64,000 bases of DNA from Streptomyces sclerotialus (GCA_000719105.1 JODX01000020.1:46370-110369); one strand, 5' to 3'; numbered from the stretch's first letter, positions 25,498-35,239 are shown. Numbers and translations are program-made. The notes: generated from the sequence alone by a model not told the origin.

Positions 25498-27672
25498 ATG
25501 ACCGAGCCCACCACCATCCGCTGGGAACAGGACGACACCGGCGTCGTCACCCTCGTCCTGGACGACCCCAACCAGTCCGCCAACACGATGAACCAGGCCT
25601 TCCGGGCCTCCATCAAGGCGGTCGCCGACCGCGCGGAGGCCGAGAAGGACTCCATCCGCGGGATCATCTACGCCTCCGCCAAGAAGACGTTCTTCGCGGG
25701 CGGCGACCTCAAGGACATGATCAAGGTCGGTCCCGAGAACGCGCAGGACGCGTTCGACACCGGCATGGAGATCAAGGACTCCCTGCGCCGTATCGAGACC
25801 CTCGGCAAGCCGGTCGTCGCGGCCATCAACGGCGCGGCCCTCGGCGGCGGCTACGAGATCGCCCTCGCCAGCCACCACCGCGTCGCCCTCGACGCGCCCG
25901 GCTCCAAGATCGGCCTCCCCGAGGTCACCCTGGGCCTGCTCCCGGCGGGCGGCGGCGTCACCCGCACCGTACGCCTCATGGGCATCACCGACGCCCTGCT
26001 CAAGGTGCTGCTCCAGGGCACCCAGTACAACCCGCAGCGCGCCCTGGAGAACGGCCTCGTCCACGAGCTCGCCGCCACGCCGGAGGAGATGCTCGCCAAG
26101 GCCCGCGCCTTCATCGACGCCAACCCCGAGTCGCAGCAGCCCTGGGACCGGCCCGGCTACCGGATCCCCGGCGGCACCCCGTCCCACCCGAAGTTCGCGG
26201 CGAACCTGCCCGCCTTCCCGGCCAACCTGCGCAAGCAGCTCAACGGCGCCCCCTACCCGGCGCCCCGCGCCATCATGGCGGCCGCCGTCGAGGGTTCCCA
26301 GGTCGACTTCGCGACGGCCCAGGTCATCGAGGCCCGCTACTTCACCGAGCTGCTCACCGGGCAGACCGCGAAGAACATGATCCAGGCGTTCTTCTTCGAC
26401 CTCCAGGCCGTCAACTCCGGCGCCAACCGCCCCAAGGGCATCGAGCCCCGCAAGGTCCGCAAGGTCGCCGTGCTCGGCGCCGGGATGATGGGCGCGGGCA
26501 TCGCCTACTCGTGCGCCCGCGCGGGCATCGAGGTCGTCCTGAAGGACGTGTCCCTGGAGGCCGCCCTCAAGGGCAAGGGCTACTCCGAGAAGCTGTGCGC
26601 CAAGGCCGTCGGCAGGGGCCGGACGACCAAGGAGAAGGCCGACGCGCTGCTCGCCCGCATCACGCCCACCGCCGAGGCAGCCGACGTGGCGGGCTGCGAC
26701 GCCGTGATCGAGGCCGTCTTCGAGGACGCCACGCTCAAGCACAAGGTGTTCCAGGAGATCGAGAACGTCGTCGCCCCGGACGCGCTGCTCTGCTCCAACA
26801 CCTCCACCCTGCCCATCAGCGAGCTCGCCGAGGGCGTGGAGCGGCAGACCGACTTCATCGGACTGCACTTCTTCTCGCCCGTCGACAAGATGCCGCTCGT
26901 CGAGATCATCAAGGGGCGGCGGACCGGTGACGAGGCCCTGGCCCGCGCCTTCGACCTGGTCCGGCAGATCAGCAAGACCCCGATCGTCGTCAACGACTCG
27001 CGCGGCTTCTTCACCTCCCGCGTCATCGGCCACTTCATCAACGAGGGCGTCGCCATGGTCGGCGAGGGCATCGAGCCCGCGTCCGTCGAGCAGGCGGCGG
27101 GCCAGGCGGGCTATCCCGCCAAGGTGCTCTCCCTGATGGACGAGCTGACCCTCACCCTGCCGCGGAAGATCCGGCAGGAGACGAGGCGGGCCGTCGAGGA
27201 GGCGGGCGGCACCTGGACCCCGCACCCCTCCGAGGCGGTGATCGACCGCATGGTCGACGAGTTCGGGCGCACCGGCCGCAGCGGCGGCGCCGGCTTCTAC
27301 GAGTACGGCGAGGACGGCAAGCGGGGCAGCCTCTGGCCCGGTCTGCGCGAGCACTTCACCGAGCCCGGCAAGCAGATCCCGTTCGAGGACATGCAGGAGC
27401 GGATGCTGTTCTCCGAGGCGCTGGACACCGTCCGGCTGCTGGAGGAGGGCGTGCTGACCTCCGTCGCCGACGCCAACATCGGCTCCATCCTCGGCATCGG
27501 CTTCCCCGGCTGGACCGGCGGCGTGCTCCAGTACGTCAACGGCTACGAGGGCGGGCTACCCGGCTTCGTCGCCCGCGCGCGGGAGCTCGCCGAACGCTAC
27601 GGGGACCGTTTCCAGCCGCCGGCGCTGCTGGTGGAGAAGGCCGAGCGGGGCGAGACCTTCCGCGACGGCTGA
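25498..27672 (+). CDS. Bifunctional enoyl-CoA hydratase / 3-hydroxyacyl-CoA dehydrogenase (FadB/FadJ-like)
   Basis: This 724-residue fusion performs the hydration and oxidation steps of beta-oxidation. Residues 1-210 are crotonase-like (KKTFFAGGDLKDM, NGAALGGGYEIALASHHRV, EVTLGLLPAGGG). From about 318 a Rossmann domain starts (KVAVLGAGMMGAGIAYSCA), followed by SNTSTLPISELAEG, FIGLHFFSPVDKMPLVEII and VVNDSRGFFTSRV. The C-terminal helical domain ends GYEGGLPGFVARARELAERYG. It is the last gene before a strong terminator at 27708 and is partner of the thiolase upstream. Confidence 0.95.
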   Translation: MTEPTTIRWEQDDTGVVTLVLDDPNQSANTMNQAFRASIKAVADRAEAEKDSIRGIIYASAKKTFFAGGDLKDMIKVGPENAQDAFDTGMEIKDSLRRIETLGKPVVAAINGAALGGGYEIALASHHRVALDAPGSKIGLPEVTLGLLPAGGGVTRTVRLMGITDALLKVLLQGTQYNPQRALENGLVHELAATPEEMLAKARAFIDANPESQQPWDRPGYRIPGGTPSHPKFAANLPAFPANLRKQLNGAPYPAPRAIMAAAVEGSQVDFATAQVIEARYFTELLTGQTAKNMIQAFFFDLQAVNSGANRPKGIEPRKVRKVAVLGAGMMGAGIAYSCARAGIEVVLKDVSLEAALKGKGYSEKLCAKAVGRGRTTKEKADALLARITPTAEAADVAGCDAVIEAVFEDATLKHKVFQEIENVVAPDALLCSNTSTLPISELAEGVERQTDFIGLHFFSPVDKMPLVEIIKGRRTGDEALARAFDLVRQISKTPIVVNDSRGFFTSRVIGHFINEGVAMVGEGIEPASVEQAAGQAGYPAKVLSLMDELTLTLPRKIRQETRRAVEEAGGTWTPHPSEAVIDRMVDEFGRTGRSGGAGFYEYGEDGKRGSLWPGLREHFTEPGKQIPFEDMQERMLFSEALDTVRLLEEGVLTSVADANIGSILGIGFPGWTGGVLQYVNGYEGGLPGFVARARELAERYGDRFQPPALLVEKAERGETFRDG

Positions 27673-27707
27673 GAGCCGGACGCATCCACGTCGCCCGGGG
27701 CCGTACA

Positions 27708-27749
27708 CGGCAAGGGCACGTTCCGGTTGAGTGGAACGTGCCCTTGCCG
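27708..27749. terminator. Strong hairpin terminator (17-bp stem)
   Basis: Arms 27708-27724 and 27733-27749 are perfect complements with an 8-nt loop, 36 bp past the FadB-like stop and 30 bp before the next ATG. It should end the beta-oxidation transcript. Confidence 0.85.
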
Positions 27750-27778
27750 AGGACCTGACACGCATCAAGACTCGCCCC

Positions 27779-28441
27779 ATGGAGACGCGCACCGCCCTGG
27801 TGACCGGAGCGGCACAGGGCCTCGGGCAGCAGTTCGCCGTCGCGCTCGCGGGACGCGGCTACCGCGTCGCGGGGCTGGACCTGGTGCCACAGCCGGAGAC
27901 GGCCGGGAGAATCCTCGACTATGTGGAGCTGGTCGCCGACGTCACCGACGAGCGGCAGATCCGCCAGGCGCTGGAACAGGTCATCGACCGGTTCGGCACG
28001 CTGCACGTGCTGGTCAACAACGCGGAGACCGCACCCGAGGCGGACTTCGAGAACATCACCCCCGAGGAGTGGCGCCATGTGATGCGGGTCAACCTGGAGG
28101 CGCCCTACCTGCTGATCCGTGCCGTACTGCCGTATCTGAAGGCGGCGGGCTGGGGCCGCATCGTGAACATCGCCTCGACGGCCGTCCTGACCGCCCCGCC
28201 GAGGATGGTGCCGTACGTCACCTCGAAGGCGGCACTGATCGGCTTCACCCGGGTGCTGGCCTCGGCCCTCGTCCCGTACGGCATCACCGTCAACGCGATC
28301 GCCCCCGGCACACCGCGCGCCGCGCCGGCTTTCGAGGAGCCCGCCGGCCTGGTGTCGACGCTGCTGTACGTGGTGGACGAGGGCAGCGGCACCGTGTCCG
28401 GGCAGACGCTCAACGTGACGGGCGGCCCGGTGCCCGGGTGA
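27779..28441 (+). CDS. Short-chain dehydrogenase/reductase
   Basis: This 220-residue SDR has the cofactor loop TGAAQGLGQQFA, the LVNNAE motif, catalytic Ser in NIASTAVLTA and the YVTSK pair (YxxxK), then NAIAPGTPRAAP. It is about 30 residues shorter than FabG; the variable substrate loop after NAIAPGTP is very short. Substrate is unknown. ATG 27779 is preferred because an earlier in-frame start would lie inside the terminator at 27708-27749. It ends 18 bp from the convergent MerR gene. Confidence 0.85.
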   Translation: METRTALVTGAAQGLGQQFAVALAGRGYRVAGLDLVPQPETAGRILDYVELVADVTDERQIRQALEQVIDRFGTLHVLVNNAETAPEADFENITPEEWRHVMRVNLEAPYLLIRAVLPYLKAAGWGRIVNIASTAVLTAPPRMVPYVTSKAALIGFTRVLASALVPYGITVNAIAPGTPRAAPAFEEPAGLVSTLLYVVDEGSGTVSGQTLNVTGGPVPG

Positions 28442-28459
28442 GGTCGCTCGCGGGGCCGC

Positions 28460-29158
28460 TCAGGACTCCTCCAGCCACTCCCGCAGCTCCTCCTTCAGGG
28501 ACCGCTGGAAGGTCGTCAGCAGCGCCTGCACGACCAGCGGCTGCATGTGCGCCGACAGCGACTTGACCGCCTGCGGATCGCGCTCGGCCACCGCGTCGCG
28601 CAGCAGCCGCGACAGGGCGTGGGCCGCCGCGCGGGAGTGGTCGAGGAGGACGGTGCGGGCCGCGAGGATCGTCTCGTGGGACAGCGGTACGTCGAGGAGC
28701 TGGACACCGAGCCGGAGGAGGCCGGTGTCGACCTGGAGGGAGCCGTCCTCCCCGGTCGCGACCACGTTCATCGCCCCCAGCCGCGCCAGGTCCTCCTCGC
28801 TCAGCGCCCGGCCCGCCAGCCGGTCCAGCTCGTCGCGGTCCAGGGTCGCGACGGCGTCCGGTGCCCAGGAGGCCACCACCGCGCGGTGGATGGCGAGGTC
28901 GTGGGCGCTCAGGTCCGGCGGCAGCTGCTGGAGGTAGCGGTCTATGGCCGCCAGCGTCATGCCCTGCCGCTGCAACGCGTCGATCAGCTCCAGCCGGGCC
29001 AGGTGCTCCAGGCCGTAGTGCCCCACCCGGCGCGGGCCGATCACCGGCGGCGGCAGCAGTCCCCGGGTGCTGTAGAAGCGGACCGTGCGCACCGTGACGC
29101 CCGCCCGCGCGGCCAGTTCGTCGACGGTGAGGGTGGGCTCCTCGGCCTGGGTCGTCAT
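28460..29158 (-). CDS. MerR-family regulator
   Basis: This 232-residue protein has an N-terminal MerR winged helix (LTVDELAARAGVTVRTVRFY, STRGLLPPP, RRVGHYGLEHLARLELIDAL) and a long C-terminal helical domain with no metal-binding cysteines, so it probably senses an organic ligand or works through protein contact. The start at 29158 (MTTQAEEPTLTV) puts the HTH at the usual position. A palindrome 20 bp upstream may be its operator. It is divergent from the amino-acid permease gene. Confidence 0.85.
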   Translation of the reverse strand: MTTQAEEPTLTVDELAARAGVTVRTVRFYSTRGLLPPPVIGPRRVGHYGLEHLARLELIDALQRQGMTLAAIDRYLQQLPPDLSAHDLAIHRAVVASWAPDAVATLDRDELDRLAGRALSEEDLARLGAMNVVATGEDGSLQVDTGLLRLGVQLLDVPLSHETILAARTVLLDHSRAAAHALSRLLRDAVAERDPQAVKSLSAHMQPLVVQALLTTFQRSLKEELREWLEES

Positions 29159-29177
29159 GTGCAGCAGTATCGCTGTC

Positions 29178-29192
29178 TCACCAATGGTGTGA
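29178..29192. promoter_or_regulatory. Imperfect palindrome upstream of merR
   Basis: TCACCAATGGTGTGA is a near-perfect inverted repeat 20 bp before the MerR ATG, in the divergent promoter region of the permease gene. A MerR operator is a reasonable inference. Confidence 0.45.
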
Positions 29193-29353
29193 AACCCGCT
29201 GTCCATAACCCGGTGACCGTGGTGCTCACCACCGCTGACCATGTGAGATGAGCCGCTCTGTGAGATCCGTTACCGCGCGCGGGGCGGTCCCCGGGGGAAG
29301 CTGACGCCTTGGTCTGTGCCTACACTCGAGCGCCGACCAGGCACAACACGACA

Positions 29354-29374
29354 CCCGGGCGCGACCCGCCCGGG
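29354..29374. promoter_or_regulatory. Hairpin in the permease leader
   Basis: CCCGGGCG (29354-29361) and CGCCCGGG (29367-29374) form a perfect 8-bp stem with a 5-nt loop, 24 bp before the permease start. It could slow transcription or affect translation. Confidence 0.4.
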
Positions 29375-29397
29375 GGCATCAGAGTTTGGATCCACCC

Positions 29398-30876
29398 GTG
29401 AGCAAGGACGCCGTCTCCACGGCACCGGCCGCAGCCCGCACCGACGCGGCCCACGGGCCCGCTGACGCGGGCGACGCCGGTTACAGCAAGGACCTCAAGG
29501 CCCGCCACATCAACATGATCGCCATCGGGGGAGCGATCGGCACCGGCCTCTTCCTGGGCGCCGGCGGGCGCCTGCACAGCGCGGGCCCCGCGCTCGCCCT
29601 CGCCTACCTGGTCTGCGGCGTCTTCGCCTTCTTCGTGGTCAGGGCCCTCGGCGAGCTGGTGCTCTACCGGCCCTCCTCCGGTTCCTTCGTGTCGTACGCG
29701 CGCGAGTTCCTCGGTGAGAAGGGCGCGTACGTCGCCGGGTGGATGTACTTCCTCAACTGGTCCACGACCGGTATCGCCGACATCACCGCGATCGCGCTCT
29801 ACACGCACTACTGGAGTTTCTTCACCGACATCCCCCAGTGGGTGCTGGCGCTGATCGCCCTCGCCGTCGTGCTGGCGGTGAACCTGGTCTCCGTCAAGAT
29901 CTTCGGCGAGATGGAGTTCTGGTTCGCGATCATCAAGGTCGCCACGCTGGTCGCGTTCATGCTGGTCGGCGTCTTCCTGCTGGCCACCCGGCACGACGTC
30001 GGCGGCCAGACGCCCGGCCTGAGCGTGATCACGGACAACGGCGGGATCCTCCCGCACGGCATCATGCCCGTCGTCATCGTGATGCAGGGCGTGATCTTCG
30101 CGTACGCCGCCCTGGAGCTGGTCGGTGTCACCGCGGGCGAGACCGCCGAGCCGGAGAAGGTCGTCCCGCGCGCGGTGAACTCGATCATGTGGCGCGTGGG
30201 CCTGTTCTACGTCGGCTCGGTCGTCCTGCTGGCCCTGCTGCTGCCCGGCTCGGTGTACTCGGCGGACGAGAGCCCCTTCGTCACGGTCCTCTCCCGGATC
30301 GGTGTCCCGGCGGCGGGCGACGTGATGAACCTCGTCGTCCTCACCGCCGCGATGTCCTCGCTGAACTCAGGCCTGTACTCCACGGGCCGCATCCTGCGCT
30401 CCATGGCCATGGCGGGCTCCGCGCCCAAGTTCACCGCGCGGATGAACCGCAGCCAGGTCCCGTACGGCGGCATCCTGCTCACCTGCGGGGTGTGCGTGCT
30501 CGGCGTGGGACTCAACTTCCTGGTGCCCTCCCAGGCCTTCGAGATCGTCCTCAACGTGGCGTCCCTCGGCATCATCAGCACCTGGGTGATCATCATGATC
30601 TGCCACCTGGTCTTCGTCCGCCGCGCGAAGGCGGGCCTGGTCGAGCGCCCGTCCTTCCGGCTGCCCGGCAGCCCGGTCACCGAGATCGTCACGATCGCCT
30701 TCCTGCTGGCCGTGCTGGGCCTGATGTGGAACGACCCCGAGGTCGGCCGGAAGACGTTGCTGCTGATCCCGCTGATCGCGGTCCTGCTGGTCGCCGGCTG
30801 GTTCGGGATCCGCAGCAGGGTCGGCCGGAACACGGCCGAGAATCCGCCCGGGGAATCGGCGAAGCTCACGAAGTAG
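29398..30876 (+). CDS. Amino-acid permease (APC family, AnsP-like)
   Basis: This 492-residue membrane protein has about 12 hydrophobic helices. The family signature [19 protein letters not shown] sits in helix 1, followed by [15 protein letters not shown] and the long loop with [18 protein letters not shown]. It imports an amino acid with protons. Similarity to asparagine/GABA-type permeases (AnsP, GabP) is seen; the exact substrate is not certain. GTG 29398 is used; a TTG at 29386 adds four residues. Confidence 0.9.
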   Translation: MSKDAVSTAPAAARTDAAHGPADAGDAGYSKDLKARHINMIAIGGAIGTGLFLGAGGRLHSAGPALALAYLVCGVFAFFVVRALGELVLYRPSSGSFVSYAREFLGEKGAYVAGWMYFLNWSTTGIADITAIALYTHYWSFFTDIPQWVLALIALAVVLAVNLVSVKIFGEMEFWFAIIKVATLVAFMLVGVFLLATRHDVGGQTPGLSVITDNGGILPHGIMPVVIVMQGVIFAYAALELVGVTAGETAEPEKVVPRAVNSIMWRVGLFYVGSVVLLALLLPGSVYSADESPFVTVLSRIGVPAAGDVMNLVVLTAAMSSLNSGLYSTGRILRSMAMAGSAPKFTARMNRSQVPYGGILLTCGVCVLGVGLNFLVPSQAFEIVLNVASLGIISTWVIIMICHLVFVRRAKAGLVERPSFRLPGSPVTEIVTIAFLLAVLGLMWNDPEVGRKTLLLIPLIAVLLVAGWFGIRSRVGRNTAENPPGESAKLTK

Positions 30877-30890
30877 CAGGTCACGGCCAC

Positions 30891-30912
30891 TGTCAGTGGC
30901 TGCCCCTACGGT
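30891..30912 (+). promoter_or_regulatory. PafBC / RecA-NDp-type DNA-damage promoter
   Basis: TGTCAGTG at 30891-30898, eight bases, then TACGGT at 30907-30912 fits the actinobacterial RecA-independent damage promoter TGTCRGTG-N8-TAnnnT exactly. The -10-like box ends six bases before the macrodomain ATG, so the transcript should start at or next to the A of the start codon. Confidence 0.8.
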
Positions 30913-30918
30913 GGCGTC

Positions 30919-31407
30919 ATGTCGGAGATCGCGTATGTCCGGGGTGACGCCACCGCGCCGTCGGTGAAGGGCGTGAAGGTGATCGCCCATGTCTGCAACG
31001 ACATCGGGGGCTGGGGGAAGGGCTTCGTGCTGGCGCTCTCGCGCCGCTGGCCGGAGCCGGAGGCGGCGTACCGGGCCTGGCACCGCGACCGCGCGGCGAA
31101 CGATTCCGGGCTCGGTGCGGTCCGGCTCGTCCAGGTCGAGCGGTACATGTGGGTGGCCAACATGATCGGCCAGCGCGGCATCAGGACGGGCAGCAAGGGT
31201 GTCCCCGTCCGCTACGAGGCGATCGACACGGCGCTGGGCCGGCTCGCCGACGAGGCGCTCGCGCTCGGTGCCTCCGTGCACATGCCACGGATCGGCTGCG
31301 GACTCGCGGGCGGGAGGTGGCCCCGTATCGAGCCCCTCGTCACCGACCGGCTGATACGGCGCGGGATATCCGTGACGGTGTACGACCACGGAGACGACGG
31401 GGGCTGA
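30919..31407 (+). CDS. Macrodomain protein (SCO6735-like ADP-ribose hydrolase)
   Basis: This 162-residue protein is a single macrodomain: EIAYVRGDATAPSVKG, VIAHVCNDIGGWGKGF (ADP-ribose binding) and HMPRIGCGLAGGRWPRIEPL (phosphate loop). Relatives remove ADP-ribose from proteins or DNA ends. The orthologue recalled in S. coelicolor, SCO6735, is reported to be damage-inducible and to influence antibiotic production. No ribosome site precedes ATG 30919, and a PafBC-type promoter ends six bases upstream, so translation is probably leaderless. Confidence 0.93.
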   Translation: MSEIAYVRGDATAPSVKGVKVIAHVCNDIGGWGKGFVLALSRRWPEPEAAYRAWHRDRAANDSGLGAVRLVQVERYMWVANMIGQRGIRTGSKGVPVRYEAIDTALGRLADEALALGASVHMPRIGCGLAGGRWPRIEPLVTDRLIRRGISVTVYDHGDDGG

Positions 31408-31490
31408 CCTCAGGAGGCTCTGGACCGATTCGGGCGGACTGTGGCGCGTATGTGCGGTCGCTCACCCGCCCGAGTGGGTAGGTCCCGGGT

Positions 31491-31967
31491 ATGGATCTTC
31501 TGCCGTTTCCCCTCGGTCCACTGAACCCGAGGGTCGAGCACCTGGTCGTGGCGACGGCACTGCTCGCGCTCGCCTACCTCGTCGTCTCCCGGCTGCTGCC
31601 CCGGATCAACCGTGTGCTCGACGCGCGCGAGGACGCGACCGAGGGTGCACGGCAGCGGGCCGAAGAGGTGCTGCGACAGGCCGAGGAGAAGCGCGCCGAA
31701 ACCGCCGCCGTACTCGCCGGGGCGCGCCATGACGCCGCCCGGACCCGGCAGCGGGCGGCGGAGGAGGGCACCGCGCTGATCGCTGCCGCCCGTACGGACG
31801 GCCGGCGCGAACGTGACGCCGTCGTCGCCGGGGAACGTGCCCGGATCGCGGCCGAGTGCGCCGAGGCCGAGGCCGAGCTGCGCATGTGCGTCTCGGAACT
31901 CGCCTCGGAACTGGCGAGCCGCATGGTGGGCGAGCAGCTCCCGGCTCGCGCGGAACCGCGCCCCTGA
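31491..31967 (+). CDS. Orphan ATP synthase subunit b-like protein
   Basis: This 158-residue protein has one N-terminal membrane helix ([19 protein letters not shown]), then [20 protein letters not shown] and a long charged coiled coil with Arg, Glu and Ala, ending in [15 protein letters not shown]. This is the architecture of the F0 subunit b (AtpF). No other atp gene is nearby, so it is not part of the main operon. It could be a paralogue that modifies the stator or an independent membrane-anchored coiled-coil protein. Confidence 0.75.
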   Translation: MDLLPFPLGPLNPRVEHLVVATALLALAYLVVSRLLPRINRVLDAREDATEGARQRAEEVLRQAEEKRAETAAVLAGARHDAARTRQRAAEEGTALIAAARTDGRRERDAVVAGERARIAAECAEAEAELRMCVSELASELASRMVGEQLPARAEPRP

Positions 31968-32032
31968 GGCGTCCCCCAGGTGTCCCGAGAGGCCCTCTTC
32001 TGGACCGCAGTCGACCGCTGTACCGTCCGCCC

Positions 32033-33358
32033 ATGCCGATACCAACGCGCCGCAGGCGCTTCACGACCACGACCTGGAGATCGCTCACCATGGCGGCCAC
32101 CGCCGCCCTCACCGTCACCCTGCTGTCCGCCCCGGCACACGCCACGGACGGTGGCGCACCGCCGCGCACCGGCTTCGAGCGCACGAACGGCGCGCGCTGG
32201 ACCACCCAGCCGGAGGAGTGGAGGCTGCTCGCCGCCGTGGACCGGGCGAGCGACCGCGTCTCGGTCACCCGCATCGGCACCACCGACCAGGACCGCCCGG
32301 TCCAGCTCGTCCGCATCGGCACGCGTCCCACGACCCGCACCGTGCTCCTCGTGTGCAGCCAGCACGGCGACGAGCCGTCCGGCCGGGAGGCCTGCCTCAC
32401 CACGATCCGCGACCTCGCGTACGCGAAGGACCGGCGCACCGAGGAGTTCCTGAAGCACACCACCCTGCTCGTCGTGCCCACCGCCAACCCGGACGGCCGG
32501 GCCGCCGACACCCGCGGAAACAGCGACGGCGTCGACATCAACCGCGACCACCTGGCACTGCAGACCGCCGAGGCACGGGCCCTGGCCCGGCTCGTGCGCG
32601 ACCGCACTCCCGACGTCATCTACGACCTGCACGAGTACGGGGGCACCCCCGGCTACTACGACAAGGACCTCTTCGACCTCTGGCCGCGCAACCTCAACAC
32701 CGACGCGGCCGTCCACGACGAGGCGCGGACCCTGTCGCTGTCGTACGTCCGGCCCGCCGCCGAAGCCGCGCGGTACACGACCGGGACGTACGGCATCTGG
32801 ACCGATCCCGCCACCGGCGAACCGGTCCGGCAGGTCGCGGGCGACGGACAGGAACGCATCCTGCGCAACATGTCCGGCGTCAAGCACGCGGTCGGACTGC
32901 TCATCGAGAGTCGCGTGGAGCCGCTCACCGAGGTCCCCGAGCCGGTCAACAACCGTCGCCGGGTGAATTCCCAGCTCGCCGCGTTGCAGGGACTGTTCTC
33001 CTTCGCGGGCGAGCGCGGCCGAGAGGTCGACCGGGCGACCGCGGCCGCCCGGCGCGCCGGCCTGCGGGACACCGGACCGGTGTACGTCGGCGGCGCGGAC
33101 AACGATCCCGCCGAACCCGCCGAGGTGATCCAGGACCCGCCCTGCGGCTACCGGCTCACCGGTGACCAGTACGCGGAGGTGAGGGACGAGCTCGCCCTGC
33201 ACGGTGTGCGCGTACGGCACGCCGCCTCCGCGGACGACGGCCACAGCGGCGGCGTCCTCGTACCACTGCGCCAGCCGCTGCGGGCCCTCGTGCCCCTGCT
33301 GCTCGACGAGCGGGCACCGTACCGGCTGACCGCGGGCACCCCCGACGCCGACTGCTGA
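32033..33358 (+). CDS. Secreted M14-family zinc carboxypeptidase
   Basis: This 441-residue protein has a signal peptide ([12 protein letters not shown], hydrophobic core, APAHA cleavage region). The M14 zinc ligands are His and Glu in [11 protein letters not shown] and His in YDLHEYGG; substrate residues lie in [12 protein letters not shown], and the catalytic Glu is likely in [11 protein letters not shown]. It should trim peptides, possibly wall peptides. The start at 32033 follows a TACCGT box by six bases and lacks a ribosome site, which suggests a leaderless mRNA. Confidence 0.88.
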   Translation: MPIPTRRRRFTTTTWRSLTMAATAALTVTLLSAPAHATDGGAPPRTGFERTNGARWTTQPEEWRLLAAVDRASDRVSVTRIGTTDQDRPVQLVRIGTRPTTRTVLLVCSQHGDEPSGREACLTTIRDLAYAKDRRTEEFLKHTTLLVVPTANPDGRAADTRGNSDGVDINRDHLALQTAEARALARLVRDRTPDVIYDLHEYGGTPGYYDKDLFDLWPRNLNTDAAVHDEARTLSLSYVRPAAEAARYTTGTYGIWTDPATGEPVRQVAGDGQERILRNMSGVKHAVGLLIESRVEPLTEVPEPVNNRRRVNSQLAALQGLFSFAGERGREVDRATAAARRAGLRDTGPVYVGGADNDPAEPAEVIQDPPCGYRLTGDQYAEVRDELALHGVRVRHAASADDGHSGGVLVPLRQPLRALVPLLLDERAPYRLTAGTPDADC

Positions 33359-33401
33359 GGACGGAGACGTTCCGGACACGGTCGCGACGCGCGTCACATG
33401 T

Positions 33402-33460
33402 GGCAGGGCCGATCGGGGGAAGAAGTAGCTCCGTTCCGGCCATCGGGGAAAGGCTCTGCC
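33402..33460 (+). promoter_or_regulatory. Leader hairpin before BCCT transporter gene
   Basis: GGCAGGGCC (33402-33410) can pair with GGCTCTGCC (33452-33460, one G-U), enclosing the ribosome-binding region and ending one base before the GTG start. Two imperfect copies of GGCC(G)ATCGGGGxA lie at 33407-33420 and 33438-33450. Translational control is possible. Confidence 0.4.
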
Positions 33461-33461
33461 T

Positions 33462-35186
33462 GTGACGCGTGATCAGCATCGGACACCCAGTTATCACGAG
33501 GGAGGCGCGTTTCCGGGTTCGGAAGCGGGCCTCCCCGGCGGCGGGCGGCCGCAGACGGACCGCATCGTGTTCGGCGTGACGGCCGCGCTGACCCTGGCCT
33601 TCGTGGTCTGGGGCGCCGTCGCGACCGACTCGCTCACCAGCGTGTCCGACACGTTGCTCGGAGGGCTCATCCACAACGGCGGCTGGGCCTTCATGCTGGC
33701 CGCGTCCGCCTTCGTGGTCTTCGCCCTCTGGCTCGCCGTCAGCCGCTACGGCCGGATCCACCTCGGCAAGGAGGGGGAGACACCGGAGTTCCGCACGGTT
33801 TCCTGGGTGGCGATGATGTTCAGCGCCGGCATGGGCATCGGCCTGATGTTCTACGGCGTCAGCGAGCCGCTCTCCCACTACATCGCCCCGCCGCCCGGCA
33901 CCAGCCCCGCGAACTCCGGGGAACGCATGGAGACGGCGATGGCGACCACCCTCTTCCACTGGACGCTGCACCCGTGGGCGATCTACGCGGTGGTCGGCCT
34001 CGGCATCGCGTACAGCACGTTCCGCAAGCGCCGCCGCCAGACCATGAGCGCCGTGTTCACGCCGCTGATCGGGGAGAGGCACGCGAACGGCGGTGTGGGC
34101 CGCGCCATCGACGTCCTCGCGATCGTCGCCACCGTCTTCGGTTCCGCGGCCTCCCTCGGCCTCGGCGCCCTGCAGATCGGCTCCGGCGTCCAGAAACTCG
34201 ACTGGATGGACCATCCCGGCACCGGCCTCCTCGTCACCATCATCGCCGTCCTCACCCTGGCCTTCGTCGTCTCGGCGGTGTCCGGCGTGGAGCGGGGCAT
34301 CCAGTGGCTGTCCAACACGAACATGGTGCTGGCCCTGGTGCTCGCCGTGTTCGTGTTCGTCGTCGGCCCGACCATCGTCGTCCTCGACCTGATCCCCACG
34401 TCGGCCTTCGCCTACCTCGGCGAACTGCCCGACCTCGCCGGCCGCACCGAGGCCTCCGGCGGGGACGGCGTCGCCGACTGGCTGGGCAGCTGGACGGTCT
34501 TCTACTGGGCATGGTGGATCTCCTGGACGCCGTTCGTCGGCATGTTCATCGCCCGCATCAGCCGCGGCCGCACGATCCGTCAGTTCGTCGGCGGCGTCAT
34601 CCTCGTGCCGAGCACGGTCAGTCTGATCTGGTTCGCCGTCTTCGGCGGTACGGCCATGAAGATGCAGGAGCGCCACCAGCTCGGCGACGACACCAGCCCC
34701 GAGGGCCGGCTCTTCTCCGTGCTGCAGGAGTATCCCGCCGCCACGGTCACCACCCTGCTGGTGATGATCCTGGTCGGTATCTTCTTCGTCTCCGGCGCCG
34801 ACGCCGCGTCCATCGTGATGGGCACGCTCTCGCAGCAGGGGGCGCTCGAACCCGGCCGGTTCGTCGTCGTCTTCTGGGGCGCGGTCACCGGCGCCGTCGC
34901 CGCGATCATGCTGCTCGTCGGCAGCGGCCAGGGCGACGCGCTCACCGGCCTGCAGAACCTCACCATCCTCGCCGCGGCGCCGTTCGTGCTGGTGATGACC
35001 GGCATGTGCGTCGCCCTGATGCGGGACCTGCGCAAGGACCCGATCATCGTGCGCGAGGAGATGGCGGGCGAGGCCGTCGAGGCCGCCGTCATCGAGGGCC
35101 ACAAGAGGTACGACGGCGACTTCGAGATCCGGATCGGCCCCGGGCCCGGCACGGAGACGGAGGGCGACCCGATCGGCAAGCACTGA
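33462..35186 (+). CDS. BCCT-family betaine/choline/carnitine transporter
   Basis: This 574-residue protein has 12 predicted membrane segments. BCCT hallmarks are the aromatic substrate box around TVFYWAWWISWTPFVGMFIARIS, Gly-rich MMFSAGMGIGLMFYGVSEPL, and HWTLHPWAIYAVVGL. It imports a compatible solute such as glycine betaine to resist osmotic stress. N- and C-termini are hydrophilic and short. GTG 33462 follows GGGGAAAGG, which lies inside a possible hairpin. Confidence 0.93.
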   Translation: MTRDQHRTPSYHEGGAFPGSEAGLPGGGRPQTDRIVFGVTAALTLAFVVWGAVATDSLTSVSDTLLGGLIHNGGWAFMLAASAFVVFALWLAVSRYGRIHLGKEGETPEFRTVSWVAMMFSAGMGIGLMFYGVSEPLSHYIAPPPGTSPANSGERMETAMATTLFHWTLHPWAIYAVVGLGIAYSTFRKRRRQTMSAVFTPLIGERHANGGVGRAIDVLAIVATVFGSAASLGLGALQIGSGVQKLDWMDHPGTGLLVTIIAVLTLAFVVSAVSGVERGIQWLSNTNMVLALVLAVFVFVVGPTIVVLDLIPTSAFAYLGELPDLAGRTEASGGDGVADWLGSWTVFYWAWWISWTPFVGMFIARISRGRTIRQFVGGVILVPSTVSLIWFAVFGGTAMKMQERHQLGDDTSPEGRLFSVLQEYPAATVTTLLVMILVGIFFVSGADAASIVMGTLSQQGALEPGRFVVVFWGAVTGAVAAIMLLVGSGQGDALTGLQNLTILAAAPFVLVMTGMCVALMRDLRKDPIIVREEMAGEAVEAAVIEGHKRYDGDFEIRIGPGPGTETEGDPIGKH

Positions 35187-35239
35187 CGGCCCCGCCGGGC
35201 CGGCCTGTCACAGCACCGCCCGGCGCGCCGCCTCCCGCG

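Noticed and set aside
32033-32100. Longer start for the M14 peptidase at 31856
   Set aside because: It would overlap the AtpF-like gene and place 59 non-conserved residues before a clear signal peptide.
33402-33460. ydaO-type (c-di-AMP) or glycine riboswitch before the BCCT gene
   Set aside because: The conserved cores of these riboswitches are not present; only a simple hairpin and repeat can be supported.
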